Of a stretch of 8,195 nt of DNA, positions 1 to 5,862 are shown piece after piece (position 1 is the stretch's first letter; the number at the start of each line of letters is the position of its first letter). Made by a program: the position numbers and the translations under genes. The DNA is from an uncultured Bacillaceae bacterium (GTDB lineage Bacteria > Bacillota > Bacilli > Bacillales > Amphibacillaceae): positions 1 to 8,195 of the forward strand of contig CALZEK010000051.1 in NCBI GenBank assembly GCA_945639745.1, written 5' to 3'. Below the pieces are notes generated by a model. That model did no database searches. It was not told where the DNA came from and was given only the letters and a program-made list of their open reading frames with translations.

Positions 1-20
1 AGCTCTTTTTTATTTCTTTA

Positions 21-200
21 TTATTTTGTTTCTTTTTTATCATCATTATCTGACATTAAATCATTTGTTGATTGTTTAAATTCTTTTAGCGTTTGACCGA
101 AAGCTTTCCCAATTTCTGGTAATTTACTCGGTCCAAAAATAAGTAAGGCTACAATTAAAATTAATATTAAACTTGGTACACCGATGCTGCCAATACCCAA
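21..200 (-). CDS. tatA: Twin-arginine translocase subunit TatA/TatE family
   Basis: This is the pore-forming subunit of the Tat system, which moves folded proteins across the cytoplasmic membrane. The protein has one N-terminal membrane helix ([18 protein letters not shown]), then the hallmark hinge [15 protein letters not shown] starting an amphipathic helix, and a short charged tail ending DDKKETK. It is close to the Bacillus TatAd pattern in this core. The frame is also open from a GTG at 207-209, but the Shine-Dalgarno GGAGG (209-213) abuts that GTG. The TTG at 198-200 sits 8 bases after GGAGG and gives a 59-residue protein starting at a TatA-like '[11 protein letters not shown]', so I chose TTG. 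The start lies 17 bases after the SCO stop codon, so the two are surely co-transcribed. TatC is not in the window; only 20 bases remain after the stop. Confidence 0.95.
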   Translation of the reverse strand: MGIGSIGVPSLILILIVALLIFGPSKLPEIGKAFGQTLKEFKQSTNDLMSDNDDKKETK

Positions 201-217
201 GGTGTCCACCTCCAGTG

Positions 218-796
218 TTATAAGACTGTTTTTACATCTTCAATTAAAACGTCAAGTTCATTTTTACTCATACCATCATACTTTTTAACAACGTCACCTT
301 GTGGGTTAATTAAATAAAACATATAACTGTGCGCCATTTGGTCTGCTGCACCACTTTCTAAGACGGCGTTAAATGATTTCTCAGATAAGTTCTGAATTGT
401 TTCAAAATCATAACCTGTTAAGAAATCCCATGATTTTAAATCAACATCATTTTCTTCTGCATAAAGACGCAAATCTTCTGGATTATCATGATCAGGATCG
501 GCGTTAAAAGAAATGATGCGTGGCGTTAGACCCGCTTCTTTTAACTCATTTTGAACATTGACCATATTTGCTGTTGTTCGGGGACAGACCGTCCGACATT
601 CCGTATAGGAAAAGTAACTAATCCACCATTCACCTTTTAAATCAGCTAAAGCTAATGCTTCTTCATCTTGATTAATAAATGAGAAATCTTCCATTTCTTC
701 TGACATATTTGAATCAATATCACTACCACATGCACTCAGTATCATCGCTAATATTAGCAAAGCACTTAAGAATAGTCGCTGTGTATATTTCTTCAT
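218..796 (-). CDS. SCO1/SenC family copper-binding thiol lipoprotein
   Basis: SCO proteins sit on the outer face of the membrane. They bind copper with two cysteines and one histidine, and help build the CuA centre of cytochrome c oxidase or act as thiol reductants. From the chosen start (192 residues, the usual SCO length) there is a lipoprotein signal: KKYTQR, a hydrophobic stretch, and lipobox LSAC with the lipidated Cys at about 23. The metal motif CRTVCP follows (Cys about 67 and 71) after '[10 protein letters not shown]'. '[20 protein letters not shown]' corresponds to the conserved SCO 'DPERDTPE' region, and the third ligand His is at about 156 in '[13 protein letters not shown]'. All three ligands are present, so it should bind copper. 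ATGs at 803-805 and 800-802 are also in frame, but AAGGA at 806-810 touches or crowds them. The third ATG (794-796) is 9 bases away and is preferred. It lies 82 bases after the GMC gene and just before tatA. No oxidase gene is in view. Confidence 0.93.
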   Translation of the reverse strand: MKKYTQRLFLSALLILAMILSACGSDIDSNMSEEMEDFSFINQDEEALALADLKGEWWISYFSYTECRTVCPRTTANMVNVQNELKEAGLTPRIISFNADPDHDNPEDLRLYAEENDVDLKSWDFLTGYDFETIQNLSEKSFNAVLESGAADQMAHSYMFYLINPQGDVVKKYDGMSKNELDVLIEDVKTVL

Positions 797-808
797 TGGC
801 ATCATTCC

Positions 809-824
809 TTATCATGTATGATAA
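809..824. promoter_or_regulatory. Inverted repeat overlapping the sco ribosome site
   Basis: Perfect 7-base arms around a 2-base centre: TTATCAT-GT-ATGATAA. In the sco mRNA it reads TTATCATACATGATAAGGA, so the right arm runs into the Shine-Dalgarno AAGGA. It could be an operator or a small hairpin that limits ribosome access. A nearly identical arrangement is present before the YtxG-like gene at 5418-5433. No known regulator box was recognised in it. Confidence 0.4.
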
Positions 825-878
825 TAAAGCCTTAAAAGAAGAGAAGTTCTCATTAGTTATCGATTAAGCTTTATTTTA

Positions 879-2609
879 TTACTTTGCGTCAACGAGTAAT
901 TTTGCACCATTTTCTAAAATTTCTTTCATTCCTTCAGCTGCACGGTAAGCAAATGCACCAATTGTAGCTGTTTGCTGAGGGATCTTATGTGGTAGGGCAG
1001 ATGCACCAATAACGAATAAGTTATCTACTTCCCATGATTGACAGTAGTTGTTAACTGCTGATGTTTCAGGGTCTTCTCCCATAATAACGCCACCAGCTGC
1101 TTCACCGTAACCATGCTTATGGCCCCACGTTTCAGCAACACTACTTGTTTCAACGATATCTGCACCCATTTCTTCCATTAGTTCTTTCATTTTCTTAATG
1201 CCAAATTCTGTTGTTTTCTTATCTTGTTCCGAAATATCATAAGTCACACGTAGAAGTGGGTCATTAAAGCTATCTTTATATGTTGGGTCAAGGTCCATAT
1301 AATTTGTTCTCCAACCGTAAGTTGATGGACTAAAACCAACACCTAGGTTTCTGTTTGAGTAATGAAGTGATTTTTCTTTAAACTCTTTACCCCAGCTAGG
1401 AACATCGCTTGGTACGTTGTTATAACCAATCGGGTCTTCCCCTCTTAGTCTTAACTCAACAATACCTCCACCGATAAAGTCTAGGTCTGATGTATCTAAG
1501 TTATCACTATCTAGGTCACTAAATGTACCACCTAATGCACCTGCACCCATTGCTAGGTTGAATTTCTTATCTTCAAAGTAACCTCTTGCACTTCCACCTG
1601 GTGTACTTAATTCAAAGCCTGCAGCGTTCTTTCCAATCACACCTGTTCTTGTTTTAGGATCATATGGTTTACCAATTTCAGATAGAAGCATTAACTTCGT
1701 ATTTGAAAGTGTATAAGCACCTAAAACAATGATGTCTGCTGGTTGGATATATTCTTGACCTGTACGCGTATCAACATATAAAACACCTGTTGCTTTTCCA
1801 TTTTCATGGATAACACGACGTGCATATGATTCAGTTCTAAGGTCAAAGTTACCTGTTTTTTGAGCTGTAGGAATAACTGTTACAACTGGGTCTGATTTAG
1901 CACCAAAGTCACAACCATACATCATACAGAAGGAACAGTACTGACACTGGTTAATCGTCTCACCGTCTGGATTTTCATACCTTTCTGAAAGGTTGGCAGA
2001 TGGTATTTGGAATGGATGATAACCAAGATTTTTCGCCGCTTTTTTGAAAAGCGTAATTGGCGGTGTTTCTTTCATCGGTGGTGTTGGATAAGGTGAACTA
2101 CGTTTAACACCTACTGGATCTTCCTCACCTGATGTTCCTGCCATTTTTTCAAATTGGTCATAATACTTTTCCATTTCATCATAAGTAATTCCCCAATCTT
2201 GCAAGTTCATATCTTTAGGGATTTTTCCTTCGCCGTGCTTTTCAATTGTTTTTGAACGTGCTTCAAAGTCAAATTCAGTCGGACGATGTGTAACACCTGA
2301 CCAGTGTGAACTACTTCCGCCAACGTTATTTCCTTCAAAGTTTTCTTCTTGAGTTCGAAGTGGGAATGCCTCTTGATCAGCTGAATTTCTTGCTGTAATT
2401 GTCTGCACGATATGATCTTCCATCATTTCATGTCTTTTATCGTAACGTAGGGCATCTTTTGCACCAATATAATCTGTTACATCTCTATCTTTACCGCGCT
2501 CAAGCGCAACTACTTTATAACCTGCTTTAGTTAATTCAGCTGCTGGAATACCACTTGCCCAACCTGTTCCAACAACGACAACATCTACTTTATCTAATTT
2601 TTTAGCCAT
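879..2609 (-). CDS. GMC-family FAD oxidoreductase, gluconate 2-dehydrogenase flavoprotein-like
   Basis: At 576 residues this has the size and layout of the flavoprotein subunit of membrane-bound sugar/sugar-acid dehydrogenases (gluconate 2-dehydrogenase type). FAD-binding features: VVVVGTGWASG at 10-20 (Rossmann phosphate loop, with Ser19 where the third Gly usually is), 'ALERG' at 35-39, and 'NNVGGSSSHWSGVTHRP' at 94-110. Residues 222-233 hold CQYCSFCMMYGC (C-x2-C-x2-C-x4-C), followed by 'DFGAKSDP', a candidate Fe-S site. The GMC C-terminal domain is clear: 'GGVIMGEDPETSAVN', 'QSWEVDNLFVIGASALP', 'TATIGAFAYRAAEGM'. However, the active-site His expected three residues before GG is Glu503, and the Asn expected before the TxT stretch is Gln545. 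There is no signal peptide, so export would be by piggyback on the Tat-signal small subunit encoded 32 bases upstream. The ATG has a strong AGGAGG 7 bases away. Substrate unknown; gluconate is only the family label. Confidence 0.9.
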   Translation of the reverse strand: MAKKLDKVDVVVVGTGWASGIPAAELTKAGYKVVALERGKDRDVTDYIGAKDALRYDKRHEMMEDHIVQTITARNSADQEAFPLRTQEENFEGNNVGGSSSHWSGVTHRPTEFDFEARSKTIEKHGEGKIPKDMNLQDWGITYDEMEKYYDQFEKMAGTSGEEDPVGVKRSSPYPTPPMKETPPITLFKKAAKNLGYHPFQIPSANLSERYENPDGETINQCQYCSFCMMYGCDFGAKSDPVVTVIPTAQKTGNFDLRTESYARRVIHENGKATGVLYVDTRTGQEYIQPADIIVLGAYTLSNTKLMLLSEIGKPYDPKTRTGVIGKNAAGFELSTPGGSARGYFEDKKFNLAMGAGALGGTFSDLDSDNLDTSDLDFIGGGIVELRLRGEDPIGYNNVPSDVPSWGKEFKEKSLHYSNRNLGVGFSPSTYGWRTNYMDLDPTYKDSFNDPLLRVTYDISEQDKKTTEFGIKKMKELMEEMGADIVETSSVAETWGHKHGYGEAAGGVIMGEDPETSAVNNYCQSWEVDNLFVIGASALPHKIPQQTATIGAFAYRAAEGMKEILENGAKLLVDAK

Positions 2610-2641
2610 AAATATCCTCCTAAAATACTCTTTCTAACTAA

Positions 2642-3409
2642 TTATTGTTGATAATCTCTTAAGCTAATTGGATCAAGCTTTTCAAAGTCTTCTGAATCAA
2701 TTAAGTCCATATAACTTGCACGGATACCTGGATGTTCTTTCATTTTCCAACCTTCCATATTTTTGTTACCGCCGTATAATGGATCAGCATAAGCACCTTC
2801 AATTGTCATATCTCTAAGTAATTTAAAGAATGTTGTAGCTTCCACACCGACAAGTTTAATTTTACCTTCACTTAGATCTTGTAAAACCTCATCTTTTTGA
2901 TCAGCTTCTAAATCATAAAACTTCGCGTCATGACGTTTTTGGCTTTCTGCGTTCATTTTACGTAAACCTTCAATAAACACATCTCCACGTGTCATTAATG
3001 TTTGATATGTATTAACGCCTTCAACTTTCTGTGCAGGTCCCTTCATGTAATCATTTTTATTTGAACCGTAAGCGCCTGCTAATTGTTTATCAATAAAGTA
3101 AGGAACACCAAGACCAATTGCTCCTGGTCCATTATCGTCTTCTGGATAAATACGCTCTGTTGCTTCACTTAAGACTTTAAAGTCTTCAAAACGTGAAAAG
3201 AACATTCTTGTCTCAGAAAAATGCACATCATCTTTAGAGTCTCCTGTTGAACTGCTTTCTTCTGATTTAAATGGGTTACCAATTAAAGCACCAAGAATCG
3301 TACCTCCTATTACCCCACCTGTTGCAATACCTGTATTTTTAATAAATTTACGACGACTCGGATCATGTTCTTCGCCCGCAGGTGTCGAATTATTTTTGTT
3401 ATCAACCAT
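2642..3409 (-). CDS. Gluconate 2-dehydrogenase subunit 3 family protein with Tat signal
   Basis: This is the small (gamma-type) partner of GMC sugar-acid dehydrogenases. It supplies the export signal and helps the flavoprotein fold. Residues 18-24 are SRRKFIK, a textbook twin-arginine motif, followed by a hydrophobic Gly-rich segment at about 26-44 (NTGIATGGVIGGTILGALIG). Family signatures follow: 'LSEATERIYPEDDNGPGAIGLGVPYFIDKQLAG' at about 80-112 and 'YADPLYGGNKNMEGWKMKEHPG' at about 207-228, matching the 'DPxYGGNxxxxGWK..PG' pattern of the family. At 255 residues the length is normal. No AxA cleavage site and no lipobox follow the hydrophobic segment, so the protein may stay anchored by it. 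The start ATG has AAGGAGG at a good distance. It is the first gene of the operon, with the GMC subunit next and tatA at the end, which fits a Tat cargo pair. Confidence 0.92.
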   Translation of the reverse strand: MVDNKNNSTPAGEEHDPSRRKFIKNTGIATGGVIGGTILGALIGNPFKSEESSSTGDSKDDVHFSETRMFFSRFEDFKVLSEATERIYPEDDNGPGAIGLGVPYFIDKQLAGAYGSNKNDYMKGPAQKVEGVNTYQTLMTRGDVFIEGLRKMNAESQKRHDAKFYDLEADQKDEVLQDLSEGKIKLVGVEATTFFKLLRDMTIEGAYADPLYGGNKNMEGWKMKEHPGIRASYMDLIDSEDFEKLDPISLRDYQQ

Positions 3410-3471
3410 TGCTTCTCCTCCTTAATTATATTATCTATTGACAACACACTTTTAACTGATTATTTAAGCGA

Positions 3472-3501
3472 ATTATATCATTATATTAATTATAAAATCA
3501 A
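3472..3501 (-). promoter_or_regulatory. Candidate sigma-A promoter of the Tat/GMC/SCO operon
   Basis: Reading on the minus strand there is TTGATT (-35, 3496-3501), an 18-base spacer, and a perfect TATAAT (-10, 3472-3477). That puts the start of transcription near 3465 and leaves a leader of about 55 bases before the ATG at 3409. A second TATAAT lies at 3489-3494, but it has no good -35 at the right distance. The -10/-35 block is bracketed by AGCGAA (3467-3472) and TTCGCT (3508-3513), and a further inverted repeat lies upstream at 3523-3536. Confidence 0.5.
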
Positions 3502-3522
3502 AAGCTTTTCGCTAAAGTATCA

Positions 3523-3536
3523 ATCATCGTGATGAT
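3523..3536. promoter_or_regulatory. Inverted repeat just upstream of the operon promoter
   Basis: ATCATC-GT-GATGAT has perfect 6-base arms with a 2-base centre, about 20 bases upstream of the -35 box at 3496-3501. Its position and symmetry fit a binding site for a dimeric regulator of the dehydrogenase operon. A second small repeat, TGACTT-taccat-AAGTCA, lies at 3552-3569. Neither matches a regulator box I recognise. The rest of the 258-base gap between the two genes (3410-3667) holds only the promoter and weak hairpins. Confidence 0.3.
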
Positions 3537-3627
3537 GTTTTATTAACTATTTGACTTTACCATAAGTCAGAAATTAGTTCCAGCTTTTACTTGTTCTTCT
3601 TCCTATCGGGACGCGATTTGTAAAGGT

Positions 3628-3650
3628 TCTAAATGATTTAAATGTTTAGA
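3628..3650 (-). terminator. Weak AT-rich hairpin after the amidohydrolase
   Basis: TCTAAA (3628-3633) and TTTAGA (3645-3650) can pair around an 11-base loop, 18 bases past the amidohydrolase stop. The stem has a single G-C pair, and the bases that follow in the transcript (AACCTTTACAAATC) are only loosely T-rich. It is the only hairpin placed to end this gene, so termination here may be leaky and some transcripts may run on into the dehydrogenase operon. Confidence 0.2.
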
Positions 3651-3667
3651 CTTTTCAAGCATTTTAT

Positions 3668-5251
3668 TTATTGATTTAATTGATTATAAACAATTTCACC
3701 AGCAACAACAGTTTGCACGGCTTTTGCTTGTAAAAGTTCTTCTGGTCTACCTGTAAATAAATCCCGGTCAAAAATAGAAAAGTCCGCTTCATACCCTTGT
3801 TTAATTAAACCGCGCACAGCTTCTTGAGAAATCGCTTGGGCACTTCCTAATGTATACATTTGAATGGCTTGGTATCGTGATACTTTTTGATCGGGTTGAT
3901 GACTGAATAAGTCACTTGGCTCTTTTCGTTCAATTGCTGCATAAATCGTCTTTAATGGATCAATATCTTCAATCGGTGCATCTGTACCAGCCGCTAAATA
4001 AATATCCGCATCAAGTAAGGTTTTCCACGGATAGGTCGTATTTAAGCGAGCTGAACCTAAGACATCAATAATCCACGGAAAATCAGATGGCACAAAGGCC
4101 GGTTGAATATCAATAACAAGTGGCAACTGCTTTATGCGCTCAATTAAATTTTCTTTTAAGACAGAGCCATGAATTAATCGGTCGCGTTTACCAGCAGCAA
4201 CAGGATAGGCTTCCAGTACTCGGAGGGCTTGTTCAGCTGCTGCATCACCAATCACATGAATCGCTACTGGTGTGTGATATTTACGCGCTAATTTAACCAT
4301 CTCAATGACTTCCTCATCTGAATAAATCAATAAGCCTTTATTCTTTGCGTCATCTGCATAAGGCTCTGTTAATGCAGCAGTTGCAGCACCAAGAGAACCA
4401 TCTAAGAATATTTTCATCGCCCCTGCTTCTATAAATGAATCCTCATAGGGTAAATCTGCTTCAACCATTGCCTCAAACACATCATGATGCCTGAGTAAAT
4501 TCACTTTAAAGTGGTGCTGCTTGGAAATCAGTTCTTTAAAAGCACGAAAAGGATTCATAAAGTCACCAAAATAAGCCATATCTTCGGTGTGTCCACCTGT
4601 TAAGCCGAGTGAGGTCATTTGATTAATTGCTAAATTTAATACTTTTTTTAAATACATCACATAGGCTTCCCCTGATTTGGGGATTGTATCTGTAATTAAA
4701 CTCATCGCTTGTTCATAAAAAACACCCGTTAATTCCCCTTGTTCATTTCGTTCGATTTTACCTCCAGAGGGTGATGTGGTTTGATTGGTAATCCCACTTG
4801 CTGCAATCGCGCTTGAGTTTGCTAAAATGGCATGATGACAAACACGCATCAGCACAATTGGTGCTTTGCGAATTGCATCTAACTCTTTTAATGAGGGAAT
4901 TTCTTGATTCAAAAAATTATGCTCATTCCACCCTTCACCAAATAACCATTCATCAAGTGGTAATTGTTCTGCAGCTTGCTTAATCATTTCAAGCATCTCA
5001 TTTTTAGAAGTTGCAGCAGATAAATCAAGGCGCACGAGTTTTTCACCTTGTTTAATCATATGTAAATGACTATCAACAAAGCCCGGATACATGGCTGCTC
5101 CTTGTAAATCCACTTTTTCATCAGCTAAAGGCGCAAGGTCTGCATAATTTCCCGTTTCAATAATTCTACCTGCTTCGACAAGCACCGCTTCAACTGTTTC
5201 ATTTTCGTGAATCATCGAATAAATCGTGCCACCATACCATAATTTCTTCAT
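3668..5251 (-). CDS. Amidohydrolase family protein, YtcJ-like (Amidohydro_3)
   Basis: This is a predicted cytoplasmic metal-dependent hydrolase of the YtcJ / N-substituted formamide deformylase-like branch, acting on amide-type C-N bonds; the true substrate is unknown. It has 527 residues, normal for the group. An N-terminal beta-sandwich strand region (about 1-50) leads to 'YPGFVDSHLHM' (metal ligands His62 and His64). Then come 'GEGWNEHNF' at 105-113, 'GAMKIFLDGSLGAATAAL' at 277-294 (Lys280 in the place of the bridging ligand), 'HVIGDAA' with His332, 'RLIHGS' with His361, and 'AGTDAPIEDIDP' with catalytic Asp424. The sandwich domain closes with 'GYEADFSIFDRDLF' and 'VVAGEIVY'. All key residues are visible, so it should be active. 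The ATG at 5249-5251 has only a weak GGTG about 8 bases upstream. It stands alone, divergent from the YtxG-like gene. Confidence 0.9.
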   Translation of the reverse strand: MKKLWYGGTIYSMIHENETVEAVLVEAGRIIETGNYADLAPLADEKVDLQGAAMYPGFVDSHLHMIKQGEKLVRLDLSAATSKNEMLEMIKQAAEQLPLDEWLFGEGWNEHNFLNQEIPSLKELDAIRKAPIVLMRVCHHAILANSSAIAASGITNQTTSPSGGKIERNEQGELTGVFYEQAMSLITDTIPKSGEAYVMYLKKVLNLAINQMTSLGLTGGHTEDMAYFGDFMNPFRAFKELISKQHHFKVNLLRHHDVFEAMVEADLPYEDSFIEAGAMKIFLDGSLGAATAALTEPYADDAKNKGLLIYSDEEVIEMVKLARKYHTPVAIHVIGDAAAEQALRVLEAYPVAAGKRDRLIHGSVLKENLIERIKQLPLVIDIQPAFVPSDFPWIIDVLGSARLNTTYPWKTLLDADIYLAAGTDAPIEDIDPLKTIYAAIERKEPSDLFSHQPDQKVSRYQAIQMYTLGSAQAISQEAVRGLIKQGYEADFSIFDRDLFTGRPEELLQAKAVQTVVAGEIVYNQLNQ

Positions 5252-5348
5252 CTCTATTCACCACTTCTTTACGAAATATTTTAAATTAGATTGCTTTCTT
5301 CTAACATACAAGCTAAGAGCTAAACACGCAATCCCTTCTTAATAAATA

Positions 5349-5357
5349 ATTATATCA
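5349..5357 (-). promoter_or_regulatory. Extended -10 promoter for the amidohydrolase
   Basis: On the minus strand the sequence reads TGATATAAT: a perfect TATAAT (5349-5354) with TG one base before it, the extended -10 form that works with a poor -35. No good -35 lies 16-18 bases upstream (the hexamer there is ACAAGA). Transcription would begin near 5342, about 90 bases before the start codon. The region upstream of it overlaps the rightward sigma-B-type promoter. Confidence 0.45.
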
Positions 5358-5363
5358 TGATTT

Positions 5364-5389
5364 GTTTAAACTCTTGTCTTTTAGGGTAC
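5364..5389 (+). promoter_or_regulatory. Sigma-B-type (general stress) promoter of the YtxG-like gene
   Basis: GTTTAA (5364-5369), then 14 bases, then GGGTAC (5384-5389). This matches the sigma-B pattern of Bacillales (GTTTAA, 12-15 bases, GGGTAT-like) at all but the last base. The downstream gene starts 50 bases further, which suits a short leader. In Bacillus subtilis the ytxGHJ operon is known to be under sigma-B (and sigma-H) control, which agrees with what is seen. A weaker sigma-A alternative, TTGTCT (5374-5379), 18 bases, TATTAT (5398-5403), overlaps it. Confidence 0.75.
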
Positions 5390-5417
5390 AAAAAGGTTAT
5401 TATAAGAGCTAGATATA

Positions 5418-5433
5418 TTATCATGATAAGGAG
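5418..5433 (+). promoter_or_regulatory. Palindrome merged with the ribosome site of the YtxG-like gene
   Basis: TTATCATGATAA (5418-5429) is a perfect 12-base palindrome whose last bases form the Shine-Dalgarno AAGGAG (5428-5433). The stretch ATTATCATGATAAGGA closely copies the leader of sco (809-824 on the other strand), which has two extra bases in the middle. It could be an operator or a weak translation-control hairpin. The SD is 5 bases before the first ATG and 8 before the second. Confidence 0.4.
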
Positions 5434-5438
5434 ATGAA

Positions 5439-5855
5439 ATGATGGATCCGAATTTAACAATCGCACTATCTATAGCTGGTATTATTATCGTTCTTGCAAT
5501 TGTCTTTTTAATCGTTTCAATTGTGATGACTTTAAAAGGCGTCCAAAAAACACTTATAAATATAAATGGAACCGTAGAAAACTTTGAAAAACAAACTGAA
5601 GGCATTATGGCAGAAGCTGACCTACTCTCTGATAAAGCAAATGACTTAACTGAAGATATTAATAATAAGTCTTCAAAATTAGACAACTTATTCTACGCTT
5701 TTGATGACTTAACAACAATCTCAGATAATGTCAAAGAAGCAACGACAGATATGTCAGAAAAAATGACGTCATACTCAAAAGAAGATATTGATAAAAAAAC
5801 AGAAGCACTTAAATGGGCCCAAAGTGTTTTAAACGGGCAACGTAAAAATCAATAA
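5439..5855 (+). CDS. YtxG-like DUF948 membrane protein, probable general stress protein
   Basis: A 138-residue protein with a short outside N-terminus, one membrane helix (about 8-32, LTIALSIAGIIIVLAIVFLIVSIVM) and a long hydrophilic, heptad-rich tail (TLININGTVENFEKQTEGI...LLSDKANDLTEDINNKSSKLDNL). That tail is likely a coiled coil facing the cytoplasm. This layout and length are those of the DUF948 family, which includes B. subtilis YtxG, a general stress protein of unknown molecular role. It is the only rightward gene here. It has its own sigma-B-type promoter and its own terminator, so it is a one-gene unit; the YtxH and YtxJ partners seen in Bacillus are absent. The second ATG (5442) has the better distance (8 bases) from AAGGAG, so the protein may start one residue later. 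Confidence 0.8.
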   Translation: MMDPNLTIALSIAGIIIVLAIVFLIVSIVMTLKGVQKTLININGTVENFEKQTEGIMAEADLLSDKANDLTEDINNKSSKLDNLFYAFDDLTTISDNVKEATTDMSEKMTSYSKEDIDKKTEALKWAQSVLNGQRKNQ

Positions 5856-5862
5856 ATTAAAT

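Noticed and set aside
809..824. Fur/PerR-type box before sco
   Set aside because: The arms are TTATCAT/ATGATAA, the opposite order to the TGATAAT/ATTATCA of Fur-family boxes, so a metal-regulator label is not justified.
841..851. GAGAA-G-TTCTC repeat between the GMC and sco genes as a terminator
   Set aside because: The stem is 5 bases with a 1-base loop and no T-run follows in the direction of transcription.
679..867. Plus-strand open frame of 62 codons
   Set aside because: It lies antisense over the sco signal peptide and start, has no ribosome site, and the protein resembles nothing.
3438..3443. Plus-strand TTGACA as a -35 box
   Set aside because: No suitable -10 and no rightward gene follow it.
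3500..3509. AAAAGCTTTT palindrome
   Set aside because: A 10-base palindrome made mostly of A and T is expected by chance in such AT-rich DNA, and it has no partner elsewhere in the window.
4798..4983. Plus-strand open frame of 61 codons
   Set aside because: It is fully antisense to conserved amidohydrolase coding sequence, with no SD or family resemblance.
5381..5686. Minus-strand open frame of 101 codons
   Set aside because: It is antisense to the YtxG-like gene, whose promoter, SD, membrane helix and terminator are all convincing.
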